Positions 7,993 to 15,507 of a stretch of 18,272 nucleotides of DNA are shown in pieces. Below the pieces are notes generated by a model. That model searched no databases. It worked only from the letters and a program-made list of their open reading frames with translations, and had not been told where the DNA came from. Each line of letters starts with the position of its first letter. Within the stretch, counting starts at the first letter, position 1. The stretch comes from JBBDNC01 sp040877875 (GTDB lineage: Bacteria; Bacteroidota; Rhodothermia; Balneolales; Balneolaceae): the NCBI GenBank assembly GCA_040877875.1, contig JBBDNC010000125.1, positions 1 through 18,272 on the forward strand, written 5' to 3'. A program made the position numbers and the translations under genes.

Positions 7993-8541
7993 CTACTGAA
8001 CGATCAGCTTGCCTGTCATCCCACCTGAATAATGTCCGGGGAAACTACAGAGAAAATCATACTCGCCGGGTTCGTCCGGTACAGTAAACGTAATCGTATC
8101 ACTTTCGCCTCCTCCCAGCAAACTTGTAGCTGCGATCACTCTGTCTTCAAGATCCGGGGCTATATAGTCATTATCTGCTGCTGTGAGTGACATTCTGCTA
8201 AAATTGTCCGGATCCATTCCCATTTCGAGCAATATAAAATTATGGCTCATTGCCGTAGCCGGGAGCTGACTCCGGGTAGTAAGCCGAATACTGATTTCCT
8301 CCCCCGGTTCCGCAATAATTTCCTCAAGTACAAAATCCTGGCCTACGGGGTCTCCCGTCGTAATTCCCCCGGCGTCTTCTGTCACCACAAAATTCATATC
8401 ATCGGTTCCGAAAATTTCAATCGTTCTAACGCCATCATCCATAGCTTGCTGAGCCGCCGGTTCTTCTGTTTCACCATTTCCACAACCGATCCCCACGAAT
8501 AGAATCGAAAACAGGATTAAACAGCTTGTTAATTGTCTCAT
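7993..8541 (-). CDS. Azurin/auracyanin-type blue-copper lipoprotein
   Basis: A type 1 copper electron carrier, probably lipid-anchored on the outer side of the inner membrane. Starting at ATG 8541 gives 182 residues with a lipoprotein signal MRQLTSCLILFSILFVGIGC (Cys20). A second ATG at 8553 would add four residues, but a GGAG at 8548-8551, six bases before 8541, decides the start. The body follows azurin: IEIFGTDDMNF, the first His ligand in AMSHNF (His100), DRVIAATSLLGGGESDTITF, and YDFLCSFPGHYSGGM supplying Cys165, His170 and Met175. The C-x4-H-x4-M spacing is one residue longer than in azurin and equals what I recall for auracyanin. The azurin disulfide cysteines are missing. It is the last gene of the ba3 oxidase cluster, 95 bases after the SCO gene, so it is a likely electron donor to CuA. 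Confidence 0.88.
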   Translation of the reverse strand: MRQLTSCLILFSILFVGIGCGNGETEEPAAQQAMDDGVRTIEIFGTDDMNFVVTEDAGGITTGDPVGQDFVLEEIIAEPGEEISIRLTTRSQLPATAMSHNFILLEMGMDPDNFSRMSLTAADNDYIAPDLEDRVIAATSLLGGGESDTITFTVPDEPGEYDFLCSFPGHYSGGMTGKLIVQ

Positions 8542-8547
8542 AGTAAA

Positions 8548-8551
8548 CTCC
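8548..8551 (-). promoter_or_regulatory. Ribosome-binding site GGAG of the blue-copper gene
   Basis: GGAG on the minus strand with six bases before ATG 8541. It favours this ATG over the in-frame ATG at 8553, inside which it partly lies. Confidence 0.5.
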
Positions 8552-8636
8552 ATTTCTTAATTTTTTAAATATTGATCTTTTAAAGGTATGAATCTAACAA
8601 TTCACTCACGAATAAGATTCAGTATTCAGGATAATC

Positions 8637-9236
8637 TTACAGATTGAGTCCAAGTTTGCGAATGTCCCGAAGAACGATATCAGGATCAAGCTGACTGCCG
8701 GGATAATGACGTCTGACTCTCCCTTTTTTGTCAATCAATGAAACCCGGTCCGTATGGTCAATAAAATAGGAGGCTTCGCCCTTATCAGTAAAACGAGTAG
8801 GAGTTTTTACTGTCCGAATTCCCAGACGATCAAGCAATGAATCCACAACCTCTCGCTGACCGGTCAAAAGAGTCCATCGTTCTTCATTTAAATTAAAATT
8901 GCGAGCATAATTTGCAAGAATTTCAGGAGTATCCCTGTCCGGATCAAACGTTATACTTACAAAGTGAACCTCCTCTTTATCCAATTCACGTTCCACTGCC
9001 TGCATTTTCTGGGTAATCATCGGACAAACATCCGGACAATGTGTGTATACATATCCTACAAGCAGGATCTTTCCTTTAAAAGTATCCGGAAGGATAACAG
9101 ATTCATTTCTATGATCCGTTAATTCATACCGGACTCCATCAAACGATTCCTTTACAGACAGACGGTCACAGTTTGTCCATAACAAGGCAACCAATAAGAC
9201 AAATACCCAATAATACCTTGCTGTATAAATCTCCAT
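8637..9236 (-). CDS. SCO1/SenC-family copper chaperone for CuA assembly
   Basis: A membrane-tethered thioredoxin-fold protein that delivers copper to, or keeps reduced, the CuA site of cytochrome oxidase subunit II. Of 199 residues, the first ~22 form a hydrophobic signal ending in LLWTNC. Cys23 may be lipidated, although Asn before it departs from the usual lipobox. The copper motif THCPDVCP carries Cys67 and Cys71, and the conserved distal His is His161 in YFIDHTDRVSLID. SITFDPDRDTPEIL (94-107) and the YPGSQLDPD tail fit the family. It lies 43 bases downstream of the catalytic oxidase subunit and is probably co-transcribed, which supports a role in maturing that oxidase. Confidence 0.95.
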   Translation of the reverse strand: MEIYTARYYWVFVLLVALLWTNCDRLSVKESFDGVRYELTDHRNESVILPDTFKGKILLVGYVYTHCPDVCPMITQKMQAVERELDKEEVHFVSITFDPDRDTPEILANYARNFNLNEERWTLLTGQREVVDSLLDRLGIRTVKTPTRFTDKGEASYFIDHTDRVSLIDKKGRVRRHYPGSQLDPDIVLRDIRKLGLNL

Positions 9237-9279
9237 CCTGATATAGGCAAATCTCGAATTAAAGTAAGTTCAATACGGA

Positions 9280-10965
9280 TTAACGGGGCTGAATCGGTAC
9301 CGGATTATTCGGGCTAAAGGGAGGAGAGCCGCCGTATGTGTTTTGAAGCACATCAATAAGAACCGGTGTATAAGCTATAATAATGATTATAATCGCAGCG
9401 ATGACCCATGGCTTGAAATTTCTAAGCCATGGAACATCTTCATCATGATACGCTTCGGATTCCGGGAAATTAAGCTCGGGAGCCCCCGCTTTTTGTTTTG
9501 AAAAGACAGTGGAAAAGAAAACCACGATAAAAATGAATATCGAGAGAAACATGATCACGCCTCCCACTACACTGATATCAATATAACTGATCCATTCAGG
9601 TTGATAGAGGGCACTGTCCGGATTGGCATACGTCTGTCCTGTATTGGTTCTTCTCGGCATTCCCAATAAACCACCTCTCATCATGCCCCAGGAAAAAATA
9701 AATACACCGATCATCCAAAGATAGGGAACTGAAAGGGCCAAACGCTTCATCTTTATATTTTTATTAAGGTATTTTCCAATCAAATGAAGACTCATTCCCA
9801 GAAATGCCAGTAACGTCGGGCCTGCCACGGTTAAATGAAAATGACCGGGAAGCCAGGATGTATTGTGGACCGCAGTATTCATTTGATAGGAAGCGTTGAT
9901 AATCCCGCTGATTCCCCCAAAAATGAAAATGAGCAAACCGGCAATCAGATAGGAAAAAAGCCAACTCTCCCTGTCAAAATACGGGAGTTTAAACATCCAC
10001 CCGAACAACCCTTTACTCCCCCTTTTGCGTCCTGCATATTCAAGGGATGCTGCCAGCGTAAAAGCCGTAATTAAACTCGGAAGGGCAACAGCAAAAGTGA
10101 AGAATCCGTGCAGTAATTTCCACTGAGATCCGATGGAAGGATCCATATACTGGTGATGAGTACCGACCGGAATGGAAAATACAATAAACAGCATAAATAC
10201 AAGGCGTCCGGCCATATCGGAATAGAGCTTTCCGCCGGCTAGTTTAGGCATGTAGCTATAAAACATAACATAGGCAGGAAGCAACCAAAAATAGACCAAT
10301 GGATGTCCGAAAAACCAAAACAATGTCCTTGCCAGCATGACGTTAATTTCATCCGTTAAACCAAGAGACCAGGGCAACAGTAAAAACAGTATCTCAAAGG
10401 CTACCGGAAGCGTGGCAATTAACCAGACAATAAACGTTGTAAACATCCCAACGACCGAAAGGGGCGTTTTTTTGCCTTTGTTCTCTTTCCTCCAATTCAA
10501 ATACATCGGAATCCAGTTAAAAAAAGCGACCCAGGAACCGATCACCAACAGGACTAACCCGATATAAAAAAGCGGGTGGGCCATCAGGGGAGGATAAAAA
10601 GTGTACAGTACAGTAGCTTCCCCGATCAACATCGTAATACCCACCAAAGTCGATCCGAGAAGCATGAGTATTCCGGATATCCATGCCCATTTCATGTTCA
10701 AAGTTTTCTCCAAGGCATGGGGAATCACCGCATTCCCAAATGCAACAGCAAAAAAAGTAGTAAATACAATCGCATTCAACACCCCATGAATCGTAAGGCC
10801 CTTATAATAGTCCGGCCCCATAAACGGATCACTGGTAACAATACCTGCACGGAACAATGTCTGCATCAATCCGCCATAAACACCGATGAGAAGAAGTCCC
10901 ATCGGTATGATGAGCAAAATACCCATCAGATATTGACTTGATTTGTCAATCTTCATTTTGTTCAT
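9280..10965 (-). CDS. ba3-type (B-family) cytochrome c oxidase subunit I
   Basis: Catalytic subunit of a proton-pumping heme-copper terminal oxidase that reduces O2 to water; multi-pass membrane protein of 561 residues, nearly identical in length to Thermus ba3 subunit I. Metal ligands are in place: His60 in LTIHGVLNA (low-spin heme), His221 and Tyr225 in GHPLVY (CuB and its cross-linked tyrosine), His270-His271 in GTHHQYMDP (CuB), and His375 and His377 in LPGHFHLTVAGP (high-spin and low-spin heme). The order and spacing are those of B-type oxidases, which commonly have high oxygen affinity. Start ATG 10965 overlaps the stop of subunit II as ATGA, a strong sign of coupled translation. The C-terminus continues past the last ligand with two more membrane segments and a Pro-rich tail. 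Confidence 0.96.
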   Translation of the reverse strand: MNKMKIDKSSQYLMGILLIIPMGLLLIGVYGGLMQTLFRAGIVTSDPFMGPDYYKGLTIHGVLNAIVFTTFFAVAFGNAVIPHALEKTLNMKWAWISGILMLLGSTLVGITMLIGEATVLYTFYPPLMAHPLFYIGLVLLVIGSWVAFFNWIPMYLNWRKENKGKKTPLSVVGMFTTFIVWLIATLPVAFEILFLLLPWSLGLTDEINVMLARTLFWFFGHPLVYFWLLPAYVMFYSYMPKLAGGKLYSDMAGRLVFMLFIVFSIPVGTHHQYMDPSIGSQWKLLHGFFTFAVALPSLITAFTLAASLEYAGRKRGSKGLFGWMFKLPYFDRESWLFSYLIAGLLIFIFGGISGIINASYQMNTAVHNTSWLPGHFHLTVAGPTLLAFLGMSLHLIGKYLNKNIKMKRLALSVPYLWMIGVFIFSWGMMRGGLLGMPRRTNTGQTYANPDSALYQPEWISYIDISVVGGVIMFLSIFIFIVVFFSTVFSKQKAGAPELNFPESEAYHDEDVPWLRNFKPWVIAAIIIIIIAYTPVLIDVLQNTYGGSPPFSPNNPVPIQPR

Positions 10966-11435
10966 AGATCTGCCCCTCCTGTAGAAATATCATCGGTTTC
11001 AGTAATCCTGAATCTACCGGCCATAGCGTGATGAGCAGCTCCGCAGAATTCATGACATGCAAAAAAATACTCTCCTGCCTCATCAAATTTTACCTTGATG
11101 TAGTTGACCGCTCCGGGAACAGCCATAAGATTTACATTCTTTTTTTTGACATGAAATCCATGGATAACATCCTGGGAAGTAACATATAAATGAAGAGTTG
11201 AGCCTTTCGGGAGTGTAATGGTAGAAGGCTGAAAAGCCCACATACGAGCTACCATCTGAAGCTCATATTCATTTTCTCTCACCTGAAAAAGTGTGTCTGT
11301 AGCAAACGGTTCAACATCCGTAATACAAGCCGGTACCTCAATCCCCTGTACGGCAGATGCATATAAAATTACCGAAAAGAAAGTAATCAACAACAATCCA
11401 CTCAGGCCGATTGCAAATTTTTCCGATTTATCCAT
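10962..11435 (-). CDS. ba3-type cytochrome c oxidase subunit II (CuA)
   Basis: Electron-entry subunit of the ba3 oxidase: one N-terminal membrane anchor (about residues 7-30) and a periplasmic cupredoxin domain, 157 residues in all, the short form typical of B-type oxidases. CuA ligands read clearly: His92 in DVIHGFHV, then ACHEFCGAAHHAM giving Cys127, Glu129 (backbone), Cys131, His135 and Met138, with the same relative spacing as the Thermus enzyme. Like that enzyme it has no fused cytochrome c domain, so an external carrier is needed. The blue-copper protein encoded three genes downstream is the obvious candidate. It starts 2 bases after the stop of the small upstream gene and overlaps subunit I by 4 bases. 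Confidence 0.96.
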   Translation of the reverse strand: MDKSEKFAIGLSGLLLITFFSVILYASAVQGIEVPACITDVEPFATDTLFQVRENEYELQMVARMWAFQPSTITLPKGSTLHLYVTSQDVIHGFHVKKKNVNLMAVPGAVNYIKVKFDEAGEYFFACHEFCGAAHHAMAGRFRITETDDISTGGADL

Positions 11436-11437
11436 TG

Positions 11438-11566
11438 TCAGATCCTGTTAAGAACTTCAAAATAAATGGAAAACCACATCAAAACGAATAGAATGATCAT
11501 GGCTACGAAAAAGGCAATGGCTCCTTTTGGATAGAACTCTTCAGAACCGGAATCTGATTTCTCCAT
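11438..11566 (-). CDS. Small single-pass protein, probable ba3 oxidase subunit IIa
   Basis: A 42-residue frame from ATG 11566 to TGA 11438-11440, below the size most gene callers report. It has a good ribosome site, GGGAG at 11572-11576 with a 5-base spacer, and ends 2 bases before the start of subunit II. The protein has a short acidic N-terminus, then FYPKGAIAFF leading into one transmembrane helix (about residues 14-36). Thermus ba3 oxidase has a third subunit, IIa, of 34 residues. Both have an acidic start, a PKGA(I/L)A entry and a single helix that supplements the short subunit II. Position and shape support the call. Sequence identity over so short a helix is weak proof by itself, but its being a translated gene is well supported by spacing. 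Confidence 0.8.
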   Translation of the reverse strand: MEKSDSGSEEFYPKGAIAFFVAMIILFVLMWFSIYFEVLNRI

Positions 11567-11658
11567 AAAATCTCCCGAATAATTAGTTTAGCAGTGTTAA
11601 AACTATCCTAATATAGACGAGTAATTCTTATAAGTAAAAAGACACCTTCATCTTTTTT

Positions 11659-11704
11659 GAAAAAATAAGTGGCTTAAGCATAGGAAAGCATTAAATCTTA
11701 AGCC
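11659..11704 (-). terminator. Hairpin terminator of the DUF4097-type gene
   Basis: A perfect 8-bp inverted repeat GGCTTAAG (11671-11678) / CTTAAGCC (11697-11704) with an 18-base loop. Read on the minus strand it is followed by ACTTATTTTTTC, a T-rich tract. It lies about 115 bases past the stop of the DUF4097-type gene and before the oxidase cluster, and would separate the two minus-strand units. Confidence 0.55.
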
Positions 11705-11820
11705 CTGACAGTAAAAAATTGAAATAAATCGAATACAATAATTCCGAATGATAAAAACAGAGGCCCTAAAGATGTCAATCCTCCTCAAAATCCAAGTACA
11801 CTCTCTGCTATCTACATTCC

Positions 11821-12768
11821 CTATAAATAGTTTATCCGAACCGTGCCCCCGGAAGTTCGGGCTCTGATTGTGGGACCGCCATTATTGATACTGCCAACCA
11901 CACGATTTCGTTCTACCTCTCCGGAAAAGTTTCTCAATTCCGTACGGACCCGGTTCCCGCTCAAGTCAAGATCATACCCCATATCGCCTGGTAAATCAAT
12001 GGTGATACTTCCGCCGCTGGTACTCAAATCCACCGATTCGCCAACTTGCATCAATTTCGCGTTTATACTCCCTCCGCTGGTACGGGCTGAGACAGTACCG
12101 GTGATTTCCGCTAACCGAATACTCCCTCCGCTTGTTCGAAAATCAAGGTTCCCTTCTGCACGATCTACATGAATACTGCCCCCTGAAGTTCGGGTATCGA
12201 TTTCACCCCGACTATCTTTGACGGTAATACTTCCCCCGGATGTACGTGCCGCAATTTTTCCCGCAAGAGATTCAAGGGTCAGTGAACCGCCACTTGTACG
12301 TAATTGAAGGTCTCCTTCAAGATTGTTGGCAACCATACTCCCCCCACTCGTTCTGGCATCCAAGTGGGTAGCACGGGGCGTATAGACCACAAATGAGACA
12401 GAAATATTGGAATTTCCTCCCCATAAGCGCCAGCCTCCTGATTTTCTTTTGGAATGGGCAATAATTGTATTCCCCCTTCGATCAATTTCGATTTCAAAAT
12501 CATCCAGGGAAATATCCGTGTCATCCAGGTATCGGTTATTGCGACGTACAAACATCTCAACCCGTACGTCCTCCCGGTCAGATCCATACACTCTCACGAA
12601 ACCACCCGAAGTATTCACGTCGATAAGTTCCGGCTGACTCACATCGAAAGTTCTGATCATATAGGCCTGATCGGATCTCTGTGCTTCAACTGGAACAGCA
12701 CTCAAAATGATCGCCATACTCCCTGCCGCTATGATTAAACCTCCAAAAAAGTTTTTTAAAGTTCTCAT
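11821..12768 (-). CDS. Secreted DUF4097-type beta-repeat protein (putative adhesin-like)
   Basis: Exported protein of unknown function built from short beta repeats. From ATG 12768 it has 315 residues with a cleavable signal (hydrophobic core about 8-25, probable cut after VEAQ or near it). An upstream ATG at 12798 would put ten charged and polar residues before the signal and is less likely. The motif TSGG followed by S, F or T occurs nine times (residues 53, 140, 158, 176, 194, 212, 230, 250, 306). Five consecutive intervals are exactly 18 residues, with a conserved Gly near the middle of each, as expected for a stacked beta-helix or beta-solenoid. This matches the DUF4097/putative-adhesin group common in Bacteroidota. 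Neither a membrane anchor nor a sorting domain is visible. Its molecular role is unknown. Confidence 0.82.
   Translation of the reverse strand: MRTLKNFFGGLIIAAGSMAIILSAVPVEAQRSDQAYMIRTFDVSQPELIDVNTSGGFVRVYGSDREDVRVEMFVRRNNRYLDDTDISLDDFEIEIDRRGNTIIAHSKRKSGGWRLWGGNSNISVSFVVYTPRATHLDARTSGGSMVANNLEGDLQLRTSGGSLTLESLAGKIAARTSGGSITVKDSRGEIDTRTSGGSIHVDRAEGNLDFRTSGGSIRLAEITGTVSARTSGGSINAKLMQVGESVDLSTSGGSITIDLPGDMGYDLDLSGNRVRTELRNFSGEVERNRVVGSINNGGPTIRARTSGGTVRINYL
11995..12351 (-). repeat. 54-bp (18-residue) coding tandem repeats with TSGGS motif
   Basis: Seven copies of TSGGS begin at residues 140, 158, 176, 194, 212, 230 and 250 of the DUF4097-type protein. The SGG codons differ between copies (for example GCCGCT, TCCGCT, CCCGGA and CCACTT on the plus strand), so the repetition is kept at protein level rather than resulting from recent duplication. 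Confidence 0.85.
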
Positions 12769-13112
12769 TGTATTGTCCGTTTCCTTTATTTTTATCATTT
12801 ATGTCATTATTCAGGACAGAAGCCTACAACCCTTCCCTGAATTTCAAACCGTGTTTCGGTTGACCCGGCCAGTTTTTCAAACTTCCCATACTCGCCCATT
12901 GTTTTCTGCTACGTAACAGTCAAAACAATTGTTTCACGTTCGAATAACCGGGCACCGGTTATTTGCCGAACGCAGTACACGGGTAAATTTCGCAGCGTTA
13001 AACAAAATATTGTTAAATATGTGAGCTATATTTTGAGGTACCTTTCTGGTACAAAATTGGTTAATACCCTATAAATATATTTTTTGTGAATCATGCAGGT
13101 TAGATATTCTCT
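12769..13112. other. Divergent intergenic region between the DUF4097-type gene and proline dehydrogenase
   Basis: 344 bases that should hold the promoters of both divergent genes. No gene is seen. It contains a perfect 12-bp palindrome AAACAATTGTTT (12923-12934), the strong hairpin at 12937-12972, a direct repeat GTTAAA around 13000-13017 and a 5-bp hairpin GTACC/GGTAC (13038-13052). A TATAAAT at about 13070 could be a -10-like box for the plus-strand unit, but no matching upstream box is clear. Confidence 0.5.
12937..12972. repeat. Strong bulged inverted repeat (15 paired positions)
   Basis: CGTTCG (12937-12942) + AATAACCGG (12943-12951), spacer GCA, CCGGTTATT (12955-12963), bulge TGC, CGAACG (12967-12972). 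Fifteen base pairs are interrupted by one 3-base bulge. No T-tract follows on either strand, so it is not a standard terminator. It could be an operator or a structured 5' leader of proline dehydrogenase. Confidence 0.75.
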
Positions 13113-13964
13113 ATGAAATTGCCTTTTATATTTGCCAAGCGGTTCGTCGCCGGTGAAACATTTGCAGAAGCCGTTCCCAAAATCAATGAACTGAATCGCA
13201 AAAATATCCGTGTAACACTCGATATGCTGGGAGAAAATGTAACGGATAGAAAAATGGCTGAAAAAACCGTAGAAGAGTATAGCCACCTGCTTTACAAGAT
13301 TGAAAGTGAAGGTTTAAAAAGTAACATCTCAATCAAACTGACGATGCTCGGGCTGGCTATTGATGAGGAATTTTGTAAAAATAACCTGTTCAGCCTTTTG
13401 GAAGAAGCTTCGAAACTGAATCAATTTGTCAGAATCGATATGGAAGAGTCTGACTATACCTTGAATACCCTCAATCTGTTCAAGCAAGCTCAAGACAAAT
13501 ATGCCAATCATGTAGGAATCGTCATACAGGCCTATCTGCACCGGACGAAAAATGATATCCTTGAATTGGCCAAAATGGGGGCGGATGTTCGTCTGTGCAA
13601 GGGGGCATACAAGGAACCAGAGCAAATAGCCCTTCAGCAAATGCCTGCCATTCGCAAGGCCTTTAAAGAGTATGCCGGTATATTACTCGAACAAACTCCT
13701 TTTCCACGGTTTGCCACGCATGATGATGAACTCATGCAATGGGTCCTGAAATATACAAGCGCGAAAAATATAGAGCCCTCCCGTTTCGAATTTCAAATGC
13801 TTTATGGCCTGCGGGAAGAGACCCTGAGTGAACTGGCCGATAAAGGCTATCATACACGAATTTATGTTCCGTTCGGAACCAGGTGGCTGCCTTATTTCAA
13901 GCGCCGGCTTATGGAAAGAAAAGAAAACATCTGGTTCGTTCTCTCAACAATATTCAGAAAATAG
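13113..13964 (+). CDS. Proline dehydrogenase (FAD-dependent, monofunctional)
   Basis: First enzyme of proline breakdown, oxidising proline to pyrroline-5-carboxylate with FAD and passing electrons to the respiratory quinone pool at the membrane. A 283-residue protein, slightly shorter at the N-terminus than the usual ~300. It shows AKRFVAGET near the start, LDMLGENV, the strand SIKLTMLGL, VRLCKGAYKE, FATHDD, FEFQMLYGLRE and the C-terminal substrate/FAD motif YVPFGTRWLPYFKRRLMER. No aldehyde dehydrogenase domain is fused, so this is the monofunctional bacterial form; the partner P5C dehydrogenase is not in the window. Its TAG stop overlaps the AGGA ribosome site of the next gene, suggesting one transcript. 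Confidence 0.95.
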   Translation: MKLPFIFAKRFVAGETFAEAVPKINELNRKNIRVTLDMLGENVTDRKMAEKTVEEYSHLLYKIESEGLKSNISIKLTMLGLAIDEEFCKNNLFSLLEEASKLNQFVRIDMEESDYTLNTLNLFKQAQDKYANHVGIVIQAYLHRTKNDILELAKMGADVRLCKGAYKEPEQIALQQMPAIRKAFKEYAGILLEQTPFPRFATHDDELMQWVLKYTSAKNIEPSRFEFQMLYGLREETLSELADKGYHTRIYVPFGTRWLPYFKRRLMERKENIWFVLSTIFRK

Positions 13965-13966
13965 GA
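13963..13966 (+). promoter_or_regulatory. Ribosome-binding site AGGA overlapping the proline dehydrogenase stop
   Basis: AGGA shares bases with TAG 13962-13964 and lies seven bases before TTG 13974. It supports that TTG as the start of the membrane metalloprotease gene and suggests translational coupling. Confidence 0.55.
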
Positions 13967-13973
13967 TTGAATT

Positions 13974-15497
13974 TTGACTCGCCGAATCATACCTATCCCT
14001 TCTGTATCAACTTATCGAGCCCTGGCCGTCGGAATTCTAATCGGTTTAGTCAGCCTGTTGATCCCCCTTCTTAGAGATCTGCACTGGGAATCGGCCGGCC
14101 TGTCTTCCCTGGTTATCGCCTTCTATGGAGGAATGAGATCGGCAAATACGAAGACAAGCCTCAGGTTTGTACGAGATGGGCTCGGTCTTTGTCTGGGTTG
14201 GTTCCTGCCACTGTGGGTCTTTGCCCTGTGGACAAATTGCTTTAGCTTTGACGGACTTGCATATTGGGTTTTGGGGCCTCTGCCCTCTTTGTTGTTCGGC
14301 GGTGTTGTCGGCCGGCTCTGCAGATCTTTCCAATTTACCTGCACACGGTTCATTACCTTTATCGTCCTCACGGCCGTTGCCATTGTCCCCACACTGATTG
14401 AATTCCTCTCCTTTCCGCAACTTTATTTTTTTAACCATGTCTGGAGCTACTGGCCCGGACCGATTTATGATGAAATCGTACATTTCGATTCCCGTCTCAT
14501 CGCTTATCGGAGTCTAACATTCTTCTGGATTCTTGTCCTGTGGAGTTTACCTGCTTTTTTTAAAAATACAATCTCCAAATGGATATTGTTGCTTGGCGTT
14601 ACGGCAATTATGTTTACTTACCTGAACGCCTCCGCATGGGGGTTGATCTTATCTGAAGAGCGGTTAAAGAACCACCTGGGAGCTCAATATGAAACCGAAC
14701 ATTTCCTGATTTCATATCCTCCGGGTATTTTCGATCCTTCCAAAAGAGTTCAAATCGGAGAGCAACATGAGAGCTATCTGACTGAAATTTTCGATATTTT
14801 GAAACTGGATAAAGATTATTATCGCCAGAATAAAATTCACTCGTACCTGTATGCTGACAACGAACAAAAGAAACGCCTGACCGGAGCCGGTCAAACAAGT
14901 TTTGTTCCGGTCTGGCTGGAACAGGATCAGACACATATCTCATTCAACTCCTATAAGCGGGTACTCAAGCATGAACTCGTCCATATTCTTGCAAAACGCT
15001 TTGGAAACTGGTTCGGAGCCAGCAATAGTATCGGCCTGGTAGAGGGCCTTGCGGTCGCCCTTGCGCCGGAAAGATATCCGTCCTCGATAGATCCCCTGGT
15101 AGCCGCCCGTACCGAATGGCCGGATCATGAGGAAATAAAAAAGTTATTCAGTCCGGCCGGATTTTATCAGACCGCCGGCCCGATCAGTTACCTGATTTCA
15201 GGTTCATTTGTCCGTCACCTGATCAAACATTATCCCGTTGACCTTTTTAAAAGAGCTTACCGAACGGCAGACCTTGAATCCGCCTATCATCCGCTGACTC
15301 TCGAAAATCTTGTCCACACATGGCACGTACATCTGGATACCGTTAACATCGATCCGGAAGATCGTAGAAGGTCAGCATCGCTGTTCAATACTCCCTCAAT
15401 ACTTGAAAAACCGTGCCCCCGGGTTGTGAAGCAAAGAGAGCTGCAAGCGTTGATCCATTATCCTCTTGCAGAGCCTCGGTTTATAGCCTGCAAATAA
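13974..15497 (+). CDS. Multi-pass membrane protein fused to a C-terminal HEXXH zinc metalloprotease domain
   Basis: 507 residues from TTG 13974; no in-frame ATG precedes the first membrane segment. The N-terminal ~220 residues hold six or seven hydrophobic segments (about 14-33, possibly 40-54, 68-88, 96-115, 125-147, 178-196, 201-221). A loop WPGPIYDEIVHFDSRL lies near 160-174. The C-terminal ~285 residues are soluble and contain HELVH (His333, Glu334, His337) and, 19 residues later, Glu357 in GLVEGLAVAL. This HEXXH...E layout belongs to gluzincins, closest in style to the peptidase MA-like group; GPISYLISGSFVRHLIKHYP (about 402-421) fits that group's C-terminal helix. The domain is probably outside the cytoplasm, but topology is inferred. 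Substrate unknown. It is probably co-expressed with proline dehydrogenase and ends 6 bases from the convergent M1 peptidase stop. Confidence 0.78.
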   Translation: MTRRIIPIPSVSTYRALAVGILIGLVSLLIPLLRDLHWESAGLSSLVIAFYGGMRSANTKTSLRFVRDGLGLCLGWFLPLWVFALWTNCFSFDGLAYWVLGPLPSLLFGGVVGRLCRSFQFTCTRFITFIVLTAVAIVPTLIEFLSFPQLYFFNHVWSYWPGPIYDEIVHFDSRLIAYRSLTFFWILVLWSLPAFFKNTISKWILLLGVTAIMFTYLNASAWGLILSEERLKNHLGAQYETEHFLISYPPGIFDPSKRVQIGEQHESYLTEIFDILKLDKDYYRQNKIHSYLYADNEQKKRLTGAGQTSFVPVWLEQDQTHISFNSYKRVLKHELVHILAKRFGNWFGASNSIGLVEGLAVALAPERYPSSIDPLVAARTEWPDHEEIKKLFSPAGFYQTAGPISYLISGSFVRHLIKHYPVDLFKRAYRTADLESAYHPLTLENLVHTWHVHLDTVNIDPEDRRRSASLFNTPSILEKPCPRVVKQRELQALIHYPLAEPRFIACK

Positions 15498-15507
15498 GTC
15501 AGGCTAT
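15483..15507. terminator. Hairpin shared by two convergent stop codons
   Basis: A perfect 8-bp inverted repeat ATAGCCTG (15483-15490) / CAGGCTAT (15500-15507) with a 9-base loop. It contains the TAA of the plus-strand membrane metalloprotease in its loop and the TAG of the minus-strand M1 peptidase in its right arm. There is no clear T-tract on either side, so bidirectional termination or 3'-end protection is inferred from position. Confidence 0.45.

Noticed and set aside
7887..8028. Reading frame appearing to run through the N gap to a stop at 8028
   Set aside because: The Ns are a placeholder of unknown true length, and the bases after the gap belong to the minus-strand blue-copper gene.
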